DNA of 64,000 nt from positions 2,232,001 to 2,296,000 of the forward strand of contig NC_008786.1 of the NCBI RefSeq assembly GCF_000015565.1, given 5' to 3'. This DNA comes from Verminephrobacter eiseniae EF01-2 (GTDB lineage Bacteria > Pseudomonadota > Gammaproteobacteria > Burkholderiales > Burkholderiaceae_C). The notes below the pieces were generated by a model. It was not told the origin of the DNA. It did not search any database and worked only from the letters and a program-made list of their open reading frames with translations. Of this stretch, positions 18,996-28,286 are shown piece by piece (position 1 is the stretch's first letter; each line of letters begins with the position of its first letter). The position numbers and the translations under genes are program-made.

Positions 18996-21302
18996 ATGGC
19001 CACCATCACGCTTGACAAAACAACCATCAAAGCCGGCGAGACCGCCGTAGTCACCTTTACTGTCGGGAAGACCCACACCATGAGCACCCTCAATAGGGAT
19101 GGCGTCAGGACAGTCATGAACGTGACCATCACTGGCGGCACCATAGGCGGCTACGACTTCCGATACGTCGATGCCCTCAGCACAGCCACCACCCAGGCCT
19201 ATCAAGGCATCTTCACGCCTACCGCGAACCTGGACAGAACCGAGTGCACCATCCGCTACGACGCTCCCGGCACCGCCAACGACGCCACCAGCGCCACCTT
19301 CATCGTCGACACCCGGGCGCCCACTCTCACGGGCACCCCGACGATCGGCAACCGCAACCTGATCCACGCCAACCAAGTAACCACCATCTCCTTTGTCTTC
19401 TCCGAGCAGTTGAATCAGGCCAGCTTCACGATGTCTGACCTGACGATACCGGCGGGCATGGGCAGGCTGCAGAATCTGCGCACCACCGACGGCGGCAGGT
19501 CTTGGCAGGTAGACCTGAGGGCGCCGGCCAACCTGGCGGCCAACACCGAAGTGAAGGACCTGCAGATCGGCATCAACATGGCCGGCATCACCGATGTCGC
19601 GGGCAACCCGGGCACGGGCAACGTCAACCTCGTCACCTACAACATCGACAACAAGCCGCCCAGCGCCACCATCGTCGTTTCACTCATCCCCACCACGAGC
19701 GACAATGACAGACTGATCTCCATTGCCATCACCTTCGACGAGGAAGTCACCGGCTTTACGGCAGACAACATCGATTTCAGCAACGTCCATGTCGGTGCCC
19801 GTCCCGGCGCCGACCGGACAGGAGCGCTGAACCGCTCACCCGACGGCCGCACCTACACCCTCACCTACACGGTCGCTGCGGACACCGAGGGTGCCACCAA
19901 CACCGTCCGCCTGTTCAACCTCAATACCATTCGTGACACCGCAGGCAACGCCGTTGCGGTCAACCCCACCAGCAACAACTTCGAGATCGACGCCCGGGCG
20001 CCCACGGTCACGGTCACGATGGACAAAGAGCGCCTGACCGCTGGCGAAACCGCCACCGTCACGTTCACCTTCAGCGAGACCGTCCCCGGCTTCGGCGACA
20101 CTTCCATCGTTATGCATGGTGCCAACGGCGCTCTGAGCAACCTGAGGCAGACCACAGCCGACGGCAGAGTCTGGACCGCCACCTTCACCCCCACGGCCAG
20201 CCTGTCCAACGCCCGCAGCCAGATCAGCGTGAATTACGAGGGCATCAGAGATCGCTACGGCAACGGCAGAAGTGGTCTGAGCGCAGCCCACAACTACACC
20301 GTAGACACCGCCGTTTTTGCCATCATCAGCGCCACGGTGAACGGCAGGCAGTTGGTATTGCAGTACAGCGATGAAACCGCGCTGGACCCGGACCAGACCC
20401 ATAACGCGCCCAACGATGCGTTTGTGGTGCTGGTCGATGGCGTGCGCAACAACGTCACCGGCGTGCTCGTGGATGCAGCGGCCAAGACCATCACGCTGAC
20501 GCTCGACAGCGCCGTGACCCGGGGCCAGCAGGTGAGCGTCGCCTACGACGACCCCAGCACCGGCGACGACCCGCAAGCGGTGCAAGAAGCCACCACCGGC
20601 AACGACGCGGCCAGCTTCGCGGCCAAACCGGCGACCAACGTTATCCCATCCCCCTCCGCACCGGATGCGTCGAATGGATCGAATGGATCGAATGCGTCAG
20701 ACGCACTGGACTCCGACTACGACAGTGTGCCCAACGCCCAGGAAAACCAGGCCCCCGGCCTGCTGCGCCCCGATGGCTCGGCCGGCCTGGATGGCGACGG
20801 CAACGGCGACGGTATCCGGGACAGCGAGCAGGTCGCCGTCGGCTCGACCCGCGACCTGACCTTGGTGGCCGGCAGCCAGGACGGCAAGCTGATCCCCGGC
20901 AGCAACGCGCGCATTACCGAACTGGTGCGTAGCGATGCCCCCGCCAGCCTGCCCAAGGGCATGGAAATGCCGCTCGGTCTGACGCAATTCAGGGTCGGCC
21001 TGTCCGAAGGACGCTACACCGAGAGCTTCAGCCTGTATGTGGACCCGGCCACCGGCGCCACCGGCTACTGGGTCAAGAACAGCGCCGGCACCTGGGTGAA
21101 CCTGGCCAGCGCACCCTACGGCGGCAAAATGAGCACCGAAGGCGGGCGCACGCGGCTGGACTTTCAGATCCAGGACGGCGGCCAGTACGATGCCGACGGA
21201 CTGGCCGATGGCAACATCACCGCCCTTGGCGCCGCAGCGAAAATGCCGCTGTCCATCGTCGGGCAGTCGCCCCAGGTCGAGTCGCATGGGTACTGGTTCT
21301 AG
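18996..21302 (+). CDS. Ig-like repeat surface protein, short paralogue B
   Basis: A 768-residue protein from ATG 18996 behind GAAAAGGAAAG. The layout is the same as the preceding gene: four Ig-like modules, SwmB-like module, linker, Asp-rich calcium-like motifs and anchor domain, here ending SHGYWF. The N-terminal 20 residues match the second gene of the array rather than the third, another sign of mosaic exchange. The linker is encoded by 9-bp repeats giving NGSNGSN. No signal peptide is visible. The final TAG lies inside the CTAG border of a palindromic element inserted exactly at the stop codon. The gene therefore keeps its full length, but the sequence that once followed it is gone. Confidence 0.88.
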   Translation: MATITLDKTTIKAGETAVVTFTVGKTHTMSTLNRDGVRTVMNVTITGGTIGGYDFRYVDALSTATTQAYQGIFTPTANLDRTECTIRYDAPGTANDATSATFIVDTRAPTLTGTPTIGNRNLIHANQVTTISFVFSEQLNQASFTMSDLTIPAGMGRLQNLRTTDGGRSWQVDLRAPANLAANTEVKDLQIGINMAGITDVAGNPGTGNVNLVTYNIDNKPPSATIVVSLIPTTSDNDRLISIAITFDEEVTGFTADNIDFSNVHVGARPGADRTGALNRSPDGRTYTLTYTVAADTEGATNTVRLFNLNTIRDTAGNAVAVNPTSNNFEIDARAPTVTVTMDKERLTAGETATVTFTFSETVPGFGDTSIVMHGANGALSNLRQTTADGRVWTATFTPTASLSNARSQISVNYEGIRDRYGNGRSGLSAAHNYTVDTAVFAIISATVNGRQLVLQYSDETALDPDQTHNAPNDAFVVLVDGVRNNVTGVLVDAAAKTITLTLDSAVTRGQQVSVAYDDPSTGDDPQAVQEATTGNDAASFAAKPATNVIPSPSAPDASNGSNGSNASDALDSDYDSVPNAQENQAPGLLRPDGSAGLDGDGNGDGIRDSEQVAVGSTRDLTLVAGSQDGKLIPGSNARITELVRSDAPASLPKGMEMPLGLTQFRVGLSEGRYTESFSLYVDPATGATGYWVKNSAGTWVNLASAPYGGKMSTEGGRTRLDFQIQDGGQYDADGLADGNITALGAAAKMPLSIVGQSPQVESHGYWF

Positions 21303-21465
21303 TGTCGCGTCACCGATCAGATGTCGTAGGCTGCGCGCAGCCATCGGAGCGCAGCGCAAGGCGCATCGCGCAGCCCATACCGATCTGTATTGGCAAGCGA
21401 TGCAACGCCGCGATGCGCTTCGATGGCCAGCGCAGACCGACAGATGATCGGTGACGCGACACCAG
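21299..21465 (-). mobile_element. Palindromic MITE-like element, copy A
   Basis: The core 21303-21461 (159 bp) starts TGTCGCGTCACCGATCA and ends with its near-complement, bordered by CTAG on the left and CCAG (CTGG on the other strand) on the right. It is inverted relative to the other four copies. It encodes no transposase. The left flank is the end of an Ig-repeat gene and the right flank a truncated deacetylase gene on the opposite strand, so the borders do not come from one simple target. Confidence 0.85.
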
Positions 21466-21744
21466 GGTTTCGAGCACCCGACCCGGCACGAAGAAGGTCG
21501 CGGGCATGCGGTATTCCCGGAGCATGTCCAGCAGGTCACCGAGCGCGCGCCAGGGGCCGCAGGCGCCCAGCGTGAACAGCCAGGGATTGCGCCCAATCGA
21601 GCCGTCGAGCATGGCCGCGCCGGTGGGGCCATCGACATCGAACGCGGGCGCAACGCTCGACGGAGCGCCGTTCGGCCACAGGCTTTGCGGCACCTGTTGC
21701 GGCGCTCGTTGCGCCAGCTCTTGCACCATTCCTTGCGCCATCAT
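21462..21744 (-). pseudogene. Polysaccharide deacetylase, 5' fragment cut by element
   Basis: Reading from about 21744 (two adjacent ATG codons) on the minus strand gives about 94 residues with the start of a polysaccharide-deacetylase (PuuE/allantoinase-like) fold: FDVDGPTG, then GPWRALGDLLDMLREYRMPATFFVPGRVLETL. The frame then runs into the palindromic element and ends within it. Family members are usually about 280-300 residues and carry the catalytic Asp-His-His residues partly beyond this point, so the product cannot be active. It follows the amino-acid binding-protein gene by 17 bp and was probably the last gene of that operon. Confidence 0.75.
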
Positions 21745-21761
21745 CGGCACGGGCGCGCCCG

Positions 21762-22592
21762 TCAGTCGGCACTGTCGAGAATCAGCTTCGACACCGTGTA
21801 ATCGGCCAGCCCCCACTTGGCGGCGATCTTCGCATACGAGCCATCGGCGATCAGTTGGTCCATCGCGCCGGCCAGTTCTGTCGATAGCGCTTCGTCCTTG
21901 CGCCCGATCGCCAGACCGACGTACTGGAAGGCGAAGGGTTTGCCCACCAGCGCATAGGTGTTCGGCTCCTGCCCGAAGATGTAGTTCAGCGTTTCGCCGC
22001 CCTGCACGGCGGCATCGAGACGGCCTTGGCGCAACTGCGTGCGCGCGTCCGCCGATCCGTCGGTGCCGGCGACGATGATGGCCGGCTTGCCGGCCTTCAC
22101 GCAGTGCGCGTCGCTCCACTTGGCGATCTCGGCCAGAAACGATGTGCGGCGGCTGGCGCCCACCTTCTTGCCGCACAGCGCCTCGGTGCTGGCAAACTCG
22201 GTGGCACGGGCGCCGAGCACATAAAACTGCGGCCCGGTCTTCAGGTAGTCGATGAACCGCACCGCATCGCGGCGTGCCGGGATGTCGGTCATGCCGGACA
22301 GGATGATGTCCACGCGCCCGGTGGCGAGCGAGCTCATCATCTGGTCGAAGCTGGTTTCCTCCCATTTGATCGTGCTGCCCAGGCGCGCCGCGAGCGCTTC
22401 GCCCAGGTCGATGTCGAAGCCGACCAGTTTGCCGCTCGCCGGATCCTTGTATTCGAGCGGGGGATAGTTCGACACGACGGCCGCCCGGATCGGCGCGCCC
22501 TTGGCGCGCATTCCTTGCGCCTGGGCTGCGGGCGCGGCCAGGCCGAGCGCCACGGCCAGGAGGCCGATGCCGGTGAGTGTGTTGCGCGCCAT
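21762..22592 (-). CDS. Polar amino acid ABC transporter, periplasmic binding protein
   Basis: A 276-residue protein starting at the ATG ending at 22592, with a typical signal peptide (basic start, hydrophobic LLAVALGLAAPAAQAQG). The mature part has the family-3 solute-binding fold: PPLEYKDPASGKLVGFDIDLGEALAARLG, then DQMMSSLATGRVDIILSGMTDIPAR, and ends with ADGSYAKIAAKWGL. It would bind an amino acid or close relative in the periplasm and deliver it to the permease encoded just upstream. The ligand cannot be read from sequence. It is the fourth gene of a minus-strand operon (lyase, permease, ATPase, binding protein). Confidence 0.9.
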   Translation of the reverse strand: MARNTLTGIGLLAVALGLAAPAAQAQGMRAKGAPIRAAVVSNYPPLEYKDPASGKLVGFDIDLGEALAARLGSTIKWEETSFDQMMSSLATGRVDIILSGMTDIPARRDAVRFIDYLKTGPQFYVLGARATEFASTEALCGKKVGASRRTSFLAEIAKWSDAHCVKAGKPAIIVAGTDGSADARTQLRQGRLDAAVQGGETLNYIFGQEPNTYALVGKPFAFQYVGLAIGRKDEALSTELAGAMDQLIADGSYAKIAAKWGLADYTVSKLILDSAD

Positions 22593-22641
22593 GTGCGTAC
22601 TCCAGTCAGTGAGGCAAAGGAAAGGGGTCAAAGGAAAGGGG

Positions 22642-23421
22642 TCAGCCGCGCACTGCGGAAATGAATTCGCGCGTGCGCGGGTGCCGGGGTTGCAGCAAGA
22701 TCTGGCCGGGGGAGCCGGTCTCGACGATCCGGCCCTGGTCCATGAATATGACGCGGCTGGACACGTCGCGTGCAAAGCCCAGTTCGTGGGTCACGACCAC
22801 CATCGTCATGCCCGAGGCGGCCAGGTCGCGCATGACCGAGAGCACCTCGCCCACCAGTTCCGGATCGAGCGCCGAGGTCGGCTCGTCGAACAGCATCAGT
22901 TGCGGACGCATCGCCAGCGCGCGCGCAATGGCCACGCGCTGCTGCTGCCCGCCCGACAGCTCGATCGGGAACGCATCGCTCTTGTGCGCCAGGCCGACAC
23001 GCGCCAACAACGCCTGCGCCTCGGCAATGACCTGGTCGCGTGCGCGGCGCTGCACCCGCAGCGGGCCTTCGGTCACGTTCTCCAGCGCCGTCATATGCGG
23101 GAACAGGTTCAGGCGCTGGAACACCATGCCGGTCTTGCGCCGCTGGCGGGCGATTTCCGATTCCGACAGCGCGTACAGCTTGTTGCCGACGCGCCGGTAA
23201 CCGACCAGTTCACCGCCCACCCAAAGCGCGCCGGCGGTCACGGTTTCGAGCTGGTTGATGCAGCGCAGAAAGGTGCTCTTGCCCGAACCCGACGGGCCGA
23301 TGACGCACAGCACCTCGCCGGCGGGGATATCGACCGTGATGCCCTCGAGCGCCTGGAACGCGCCGAAGCTCTTGCACACATCGACGGCGCGCACGATGGG
23401 TTCGCTGTGGGGGCCGCCCAT
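22642..23421 (-). CDS. Polar amino acid ABC transporter, ATPase
   Basis: A 259-residue ATPase of the GlnQ/HisP type. All motifs are intact: Walker [11 protein letters not shown]-loop [13 protein letters not shown], signature LSGGQQQR, Walker [15 protein letters not shown] and switch His in VVVTHELGF. The start at 23421 (MGGPHSEP) is chosen because the permease stop is at 23424, giving tight coupling; upstream in-frame codons lie inside the permease gene. It powers import by the adjacent permease and binding protein. Confidence 0.92.
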   Translation of the reverse strand: MGGPHSEPIVRAVDVCKSFGAFQALEGITVDIPAGEVLCVIGPSGSGKSTFLRCINQLETVTAGALWVGGELVGYRRVGNKLYALSESEIARQRRKTGMVFQRLNLFPHMTALENVTEGPLRVQRRARDQVIAEAQALLARVGLAHKSDAFPIELSGGQQQRVAIARALAMRPQLMLFDEPTSALDPELVGEVLSVMRDLAASGMTMVVVTHELGFARDVSSRVIFMDQGRIVETGSPGQILLQPRHPRTREFISAVRG

Positions 23422-23423
23422 GC

Positions 23424-24299
23424 TCACTGCCTCGCGCTGGCGCGGCCGGCGCCGCGCGCGAAATGGGACTCGACGCGCGACTGCAGCAGCGCCAGCACGG
23501 TGACCACCGCGATGTACCAGATGCCCGCCACGATCAGCAACTCGATCACGCGGGCGTTGGCGTAGTAGATGTTCTGCGCGTTGTGCAGGATCTCGGCGTA
23601 CTGGATCACGCTCGCCAGCGAGGTGAGTTTGATCATGCCGACGAACTCGTTGCCGATGGGTGGAATGATCACGCGCATGGCCTGCGGCAGGATCACACGG
23701 CGCAGTGCCAGCATGCGCGGCATGCCGATCGACTTGGCGGCCTCGTACTGACCGGCATCGACCGACAGCAGCCCGGCGCGCACCACTTCGGAGGTATAGG
23801 CACCCTGGTTGATGCCCAGGCCCAGTAGCGCGGCAAGAAAGGGGCTCATCACGTCGACGGTGCGCACCTCCCACACCCCGGGAATGCCCAGGGTCGGAAG
23901 CACCAGCGCGAGGTTGAACCACAGCAGCAGTTGCAGGATTACGGGCGTGCCGCGAAAGAGCCAGACATAGGTGCGCGCAACCCAGCCCAGCACCGGGTTG
24001 CTCGACACCCGCATCACCGCCGTGACCACGCCCAGCACGACACCCAGCGCCATCGCCAGGATGCTCATGACGACGGTATTGACCAGGCCGCTGCGGATCG
24101 ATTCGGCCGTAAGGAAGCGGCCGACATACTGCCATTCGATCTGGCCGCGCGCGAATGCATCGAGGATGAACAGCACTGCGGCGAGGATCAGCGCGGTCGC
24201 AATGTAGCGGCCCCAGTAGCGCCGAGGCACATGCTGCAAATGGGAGATGTCCGCCAGCGCGCAAGCGTCCACGGCCTGGCGGCTGCCGGCGGTCAGCAT
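23424..24299 (-). CDS. Polar amino acid ABC transporter, permease
   Basis: A 291-residue membrane protein of the HisM/GlnP type, with a soluble N-terminal stretch of about 45 residues and then about five to six membrane segments. The EAA-like loop reads [33 protein letters not shown]. The start MLTAGSRQ at 24299 overlaps the lyase stop (ATGCTGA), indicating translational coupling; a longer frame would run inside the lyase gene. Only one permease gene is present, so the channel is expected to be a homodimer. Confidence 0.9.
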   Translation of the reverse strand: MLTAGSRQAVDACALADISHLQHVPRRYWGRYIATALILAAVLFILDAFARGQIEWQYVGRFLTAESIRSGLVNTVVMSILAMALGVVLGVVTAVMRVSSNPVLGWVARTYVWLFRGTPVILQLLLWFNLALVLPTLGIPGVWEVRTVDVMSPFLAALLGLGINQGAYTSEVVRAGLLSVDAGQYEAAKSIGMPRMLALRRVILPQAMRVIIPPIGNEFVGMIKLTSLASVIQYAEILHNAQNIYYANARVIELLIVAGIWYIAVVTVLALLQSRVESHFARGAGRASARQ

Positions 24300-25735
24300 C
24301 GCGGACCTGCGTAGGCGCCATGGGTCCATTCGCCCTGCCGCGCCAAGGCGGCCTGCGCGCGTGCGATCTGCTCGCTCACCCGCTGCGGCGCAGTGCCGCC
24401 ATACCCGGTGCGCGCGCCAATCGCGGCATCGAGCGTCAGGTGCTGCAACACCTCGGGCGTGAGGCGCGCATCGACCTGCGCCAGCAGGGCCTGGGACACA
24501 GCGCTCAATTCGATGCCCTTGGCCTCGCATGCCTGCACCAGTGCGCCGGTGATTTCATGCGCTTCGCTGAAGGGCACACCCGAGAGCGCCAGCCAGTCCG
24601 CCACCTCGGTCGCCAGCGTGAAGCCCAGCGGCGCCTGGCGCCTGAGCCGTTCGACATCGATGCGCATGGTGCGGATCATTGCGGCCAGCGCCGGCAGCAC
24701 CAGCGACAAGGTATCGATGCTGTCGAAGGCCGCGCTCTTGTCTTCGGCCAGGTCGCGGTTGTAGGCCAGCGGCAAGGACTTCAGTGCCGACAGCATGCCC
24801 ACCAGGTTGCCGATCAGGCGGCCCGCCTTGCCGCGGCTCAATTCCGCGATGTCGGGGTTTTTCTTCTGCGGCATGATCGAACTGCCGGTGCAGTAGCCGT
24901 CGTCGAGTTCCACCCACTGGAACTGCCGCGACGACCACAGCACCACCTCTTCCGAGAGCCGCGAGAGTTCGACGGCGAGCATGCTGCAGACAAAGAGGAA
25001 CTCGCACACATGGTCCCTGGCCGCCACTGCGTCGATCGAGTTCTCGCACGGCGCGTCGTAGCCCAGTTCGGCGGCCGATAGTTCAGGCGAGCGGCAGATC
25101 GCCGAGCCTGCCAGGGCCGCAGCGCCCAGCGGCGAACGCGCGCTGCGCCGATCCCAGTCGATCAACCTGTCGATATTGCGGCCAACCGCCTGCACATGCG
25201 CCATCAGATGGTGCGCGAACACGATGGGCTGCGCGGGCTGCAAGTGTGTGAACCCGGCCGACAGCGTGCCGATGTGCTGCTGCGCTTGCGCAATGAGCGC
25301 GCTCTGCAGATCATGCACTGCGGCGGCGATGACGCGCGCCTTGTCGCGCAAATAGAGCTTCAGGTCGTTCGCCGCCTGGTCGTTGCGCGAACGGCCCGCG
25401 CGCAGCTTGCCGCCGAGGGGGCCGAGCCGCTCGGTCAGCACCCGTTCGAGGAAGGTGTGGACATCTTCGTCGGCCTCGCAGGCACGCACCGCGCCGGTCA
25501 GGTAGTCTTGCTCCAGCGCATCGACGCAAGCCAGCAGTTTTTCCAGCTCGTCGCTCTTGAGGATACCTGCGCGGTGCAGCTCGCGTGCATGTGCCCGCGA
25601 GCCTGCGAGGTCATAAGGCACCAGTCGGAAAAAACCAGGCTCCGACCGCGACAGCGCCTTCAATGCGGCCGATGGCTCGGACCTGAAACGTGCGCCCCAC
25701 AGACGTTGGGTTGGACCTGCTGCTTGCGTTTGCAT
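24293..25735 (-). CDS. Argininosuccinate lyase-like protein (fumarase/aspartase superfamily)
   Basis: A protein of about 480 residues, close to the usual ArgH length of about 460. It has the ArgH-type stretch [38 protein letters not shown], and the superfamily signature [12 protein letters not shown]. The start at 25735 (MQTQ) is preferred because GAGG lies 7 nt before it; an ATG two codons earlier has GAGG only 1 nt away. Argininosuccinate lyase splits argininosuccinate into arginine and fumarate. Being first in an operon with an amino-acid transporter, this copy more likely acts in catabolism of an imported N-substituted amino acid than in arginine synthesis. That is inference. Confidence 0.85.
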   Translation of the reverse strand: MQTQAAGPTQRLWGARFRSEPSAALKALSRSEPGFFRLVPYDLAGSRAHARELHRAGILKSDELEKLLACVDALEQDYLTGAVRACEADEDVHTFLERVLTERLGPLGGKLRAGRSRNDQAANDLKLYLRDKARVIAAAVHDLQSALIAQAQQHIGTLSAGFTHLQPAQPIVFAHHLMAHVQAVGRNIDRLIDWDRRSARSPLGAAALAGSAICRSPELSAAELGYDAPCENSIDAVAARDHVCEFLFVCSMLAVELSRLSEEVVLWSSRQFQWVELDDGYCTGSSIMPQKKNPDIAELSRGKAGRLIGNLVGMLSALKSLPLAYNRDLAEDKSAAFDSIDTLSLVLPALAAMIRTMRIDVERLRRQAPLGFTLATEVADWLALSGVPFSEAHEITGALVQACEAKGIELSAVSQALLAQVDARLTPEVLQHLTLDAAIGARTGYGGTAPQRVSEQIARAQAALARQGEWTHGAYAGPRC

Positions 25736-25936
25736 GGACATGCCTCGAACAATCGAGCCGGCATCGTAGTAAGGACATCCATCGATGAAAACTGAAATTA
25801 AAGCCGCGCCTGGCTGCAAAAAATCTCAGCACTCGATTTCAAGCCACGCGAAGAAATGCCGAAAGCATAGGCAAGACAGGTTGTGGCATGAATTTTGCCG
25901 CCAGCCATTTCGCATTCGGAATCGGAAAAAGATCAA
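25736..25936. promoter_or_regulatory. Divergent promoter region between lyase operon and LysR gene
   Basis: About 200 bp with lower GC than the flanking genes, including runs of A/T near 25788-25830 and 25920-25936. This is the expected place for a LysR-type operator and both promoters. I could not fix a specific T-N11-A site. Confidence 0.5.
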
Positions 25937-26851
25937 ATGCACGACCCCGCGAAACGCATCCTGCCCAGAAGCCGTCTGCCTCCTTTGAATGCGTTGCGCG
26001 CCTTTGACGCGACCGCGCGCCACCTGACGGTGGCGAAGGCAGCGGACGAACTGAACGTGACCCCGAGCGCAGTGAGCCATCAACTGCGCGCGCTCGAAAA
26101 TGCGCTCGGCGTGCAACTCTTTCGCCGCAACAAGACCCGCTTGAAATTGACCTCGCATGGCGAGACGCTGTTGCCCTCGGTGCGCTCGGCCTTCCAGATG
26201 ATTGCGAACGCAGCCGCGAAGCTCGGCGACCCGGCAATGGTCGGCAACCTCGTCGTGTCGGCGCCGGTGGGTTTGAGCTCCAGGGTGTTGACGCGCCACA
26301 TCGGCGAATTCCTGTCCGCATGCCCGGATGTCCAGTTCCGGTTGATCGCCTCGAACGAAGACAAGGAGGTCTACTCGCCCGCAGTCGATCTGTGCCTGCG
26401 CTATGGCACCGGCATATGGCCGGACCGCCAAGTTCGCCTGCTGACGCATGTGGAGCTTTTCCCGGTCTGCAACCCGGCCATGATCAACGGTCAGCCGGGC
26501 CTGCGTTCCGTCGACGAACTGAGGAACCATCAGTTGCTGTGCGAGGACAACGGCACGGAGTGGACCCGCTGGCTCCTGGACGCCGGCATGCCGGTGGCCG
26601 GTTTCCGGATGGCCGAAATGGGCAACGCGCATATCGCCATGGAAGCCGCTGTGCATGGGCAGGGCGCCGCACTGGGCGACAGCTTGCTCGTTGGCGACGA
26701 CCTCGCCGAGGGCCGGCTGGTGCGCCTGTTCGAGCGCAGCGTGCCGGCCAAGCACGCCTATTACATGGTGTGCCGCCACGAAATGTCTGCCAACCCGCTC
26801 GTGGCGGCCTTCACCGAATGGCTGCTGACCTGGGTCCGCAGCTATGGCTGA
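25937..26851 (+). CDS. LysR-family transcriptional regulator (GcvA-like)
   Basis: A 304-residue regulator starting at ATG 25937 (MHDPAKR). The N-terminal winged helix-turn-helix is clear: PPLNALRAFDATARHLTVAKAADELNVTPSAVSHQLRALENALGVQLFRR. It is followed by a LysR substrate domain with the GcvA-like PAVDLCLRYGTG and QGAALGDSLL stretches. It is divergent from the lyase/amino-acid transporter operon and is most likely its regulator, responding to the imported compound or a product. A TTG at 25895 in frame is rejected because it lacks a ribosome binding site and adds non-family residues. Confidence 0.9.
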   Translation: MHDPAKRILPRSRLPPLNALRAFDATARHLTVAKAADELNVTPSAVSHQLRALENALGVQLFRRNKTRLKLTSHGETLLPSVRSAFQMIANAAAKLGDPAMVGNLVVSAPVGLSSRVLTRHIGEFLSACPDVQFRLIASNEDKEVYSPAVDLCLRYGTGIWPDRQVRLLTHVELFPVCNPAMINGQPGLRSVDELRNHQLLCEDNGTEWTRWLLDAGMPVAGFRMAEMGNAHIAMEAAVHGQGAALGDSLLVGDDLAEGRLVRLFERSVPAKHAYYMVCRHEMSANPLVAAFTEWLLTWVRSYG

Positions 26852-26981
26852 AACGCCGTGTCGCCGGGCGCTTTGCGGACACTGCCGCCCTGCGCACCTG
26901 GGGCCCACCCGATGGGGCATCCCACTTTGCCCCCACTTTGCGCAATGGAGTCGAGGCAAGGCTGAACGAGCCCGCGCGCGT

Positions 26982-28151
26982 CTAATCCATCTTGCAATTG
27001 ACCGCATAAGGGTCGCTGTAATCCTTGGCGATCATGCCGACGGTGCGGTTGCTGATGCGCCCCTGTTTGTCGCGCTCGACCACGCGCATATGGATGTTGT
27101 GAATCGGGTAGTGATTTCTATTGAATTTGAAATCGCCGCGCACCGATTTGAAGTTGGCAGCGCGCAGCGCCTTGCGGAAGGCCGTCTTGTCTTCGATATG
27201 GCCTTTGACATCGCGCACTGCGCCATCGAGCAGCAGCGCGGCGTCGTAGCCTTGCGCGGCATACATGGTCGGGATGCGGCCATATTGCTTTTCGAACGCG
27301 CGCACGAATTTGGCATTTTCCGCATTGTCCAGATCGCTGGCCCATTGCGAGGCGTTGTACATGCCCAGCATGGGTTCGCCGACGGCCTTGATGGAGTCCT
27401 GGTCGCCTGAAAATCCTGGCGCATATATCCGCATGGTTTTGTTCAGGCCGCCGCTATCCATTTGCTTGAGAAAGGCCGAACCCATGGCGCCCGGCAGGAA
27501 GAAGAACACGGAATCCGCTTTCGACACCCTGGCTTGCGCCAATTCCGCCGAGAAGTCGAGTTGCCCCAGTTTGACATACACCTCGTCGGCAATCTTGCCC
27601 TTGTAGTGGCGTTTGAAGCCGGCGATGCTTTCACGCCCGCCGGGATAATTGGCGCCGATCAGGAACACGTTCTGTTCGTTTTGCTGCGTGACATATTTGC
27701 CCATCGCGCCCGGCAAATCCTCGTTCTGCCAGGAGATGACGAAGAAGTTTTTGTTGCATTTTTCCCCGGCATAGTCGGCCGGCCCGGTATTGGTTGAGAT
27801 GTAGACGGTATCGCTTTCCAGAATGGCGGGCAGCAGGGGCAGCAATACGTTGGAGAACACCATGCCGGTCATGACATCGACATGATCGCGCTTGATCAGG
27901 CGCTCGCTGGCCTGGCGCCCGATGTCGGGATTCATCTGGTCGTCGAGCACGCTCAGCTCGACCGGCAGCCCGCCCAGTTTGTTGTTGCCGTTCGTGAGCG
28001 CCAACTGAAAGCCGTCGCGGATGTCCACACCGAGCGCGCCGCCGGAACCGGAGAGGGAGGAAATGAACCCGATTTTGATCTTGTCGGCGGCAAATACCGA
28101 GCTGCAACAGAGTAGCGCAATCAGCATGGGGTGCCTGAAATGACATTTCAT
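26982..28151 (-). CDS. Liv-type ABC transporter, periplasmic binding protein
   Basis: A 389-residue protein starting at 28151 (MKCHFRHPMLIALLCCSSVFAADK), with AGGAG 6 nt upstream and a Sec signal cleaved near FAA-DK. The mature part is the LivJ-like fold (periplasmic-binding family 6): KIGFISSLSGSGGALGVDIRDGFQLAL. It is transcribed behind livF, separated by 135 bp containing a 37-bp element shared with the dioxygenase promoter, so it probably has its own promoter as well as read-through. Binding proteins of this branch bind branched-chain amino acids or, in many Burkholderiales catabolic clusters, aromatic acids. The shared operator favours an aromatic ligand here, by inference. Confidence 0.88.
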   Translation of the reverse strand: MKCHFRHPMLIALLCCSSVFAADKIKIGFISSLSGSGGALGVDIRDGFQLALTNGNNKLGGLPVELSVLDDQMNPDIGRQASERLIKRDHVDVMTGMVFSNVLLPLLPAILESDTVYISTNTGPADYAGEKCNKNFFVISWQNEDLPGAMGKYVTQQNEQNVFLIGANYPGGRESIAGFKRHYKGKIADEVYVKLGQLDFSAELAQARVSKADSVFFFLPGAMGSAFLKQMDSGGLNKTMRIYAPGFSGDQDSIKAVGEPMLGMYNASQWASDLDNAENAKFVRAFEKQYGRIPTMYAAQGYDAALLLDGAVRDVKGHIEDKTAFRKALRAANFKSVRGDFKFNRNHYPIHNIHMRVVERDKQGRISNRTVGMIAKDYSDPYAVNCKMD

Positions 28152-28225
28152 GAGCTTCTCCTGGTTTGATTTCTCTGACCAACCCGCCGGGCGTATGTCA
28201 GTGTGGGGCGCTGCCAGCGTTGCCA

Positions 28226-28262
28226 CTATCCGATAGCAGCATCTTTAGGCCGATTTTTGAAT
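28226..28262 (-). promoter_or_regulatory. 37-bp element shared with dioxygenase promoter, copy 1
   Basis: Positions 28226-28262 match 35123-35159 at 36 of 37 bases, in the same orientation. On the minus (transcribed) strand it contains two ATCGG half-sites on the same face, about 20 bp apart, which fits tandem binding by an AraC-type protein. It ends 74 bp before the start of the binding-protein gene, nearly the same distance as the other copy has to the dioxygenase gene (77 bp). Confidence 0.7.
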
Positions 28263-28286
28263 TTATTTCAGCCTCGCCCGCTGCAC

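Noticed and set aside
21299..21465. A clean 4-bp target-site duplication for every element copy.
   Set aside because: Copies B and E have CTAG on both sides, but A, C and D have CTGG on one side. The duplication size and rule are therefore not established from five copies.
22501..23565. Long + strand ORFs over the amino-acid transporter genes, and similar ORFs opposite the Liv genes.
   Set aside because: The minus-strand genes have complete ABC motifs in order; the + strand products have none.
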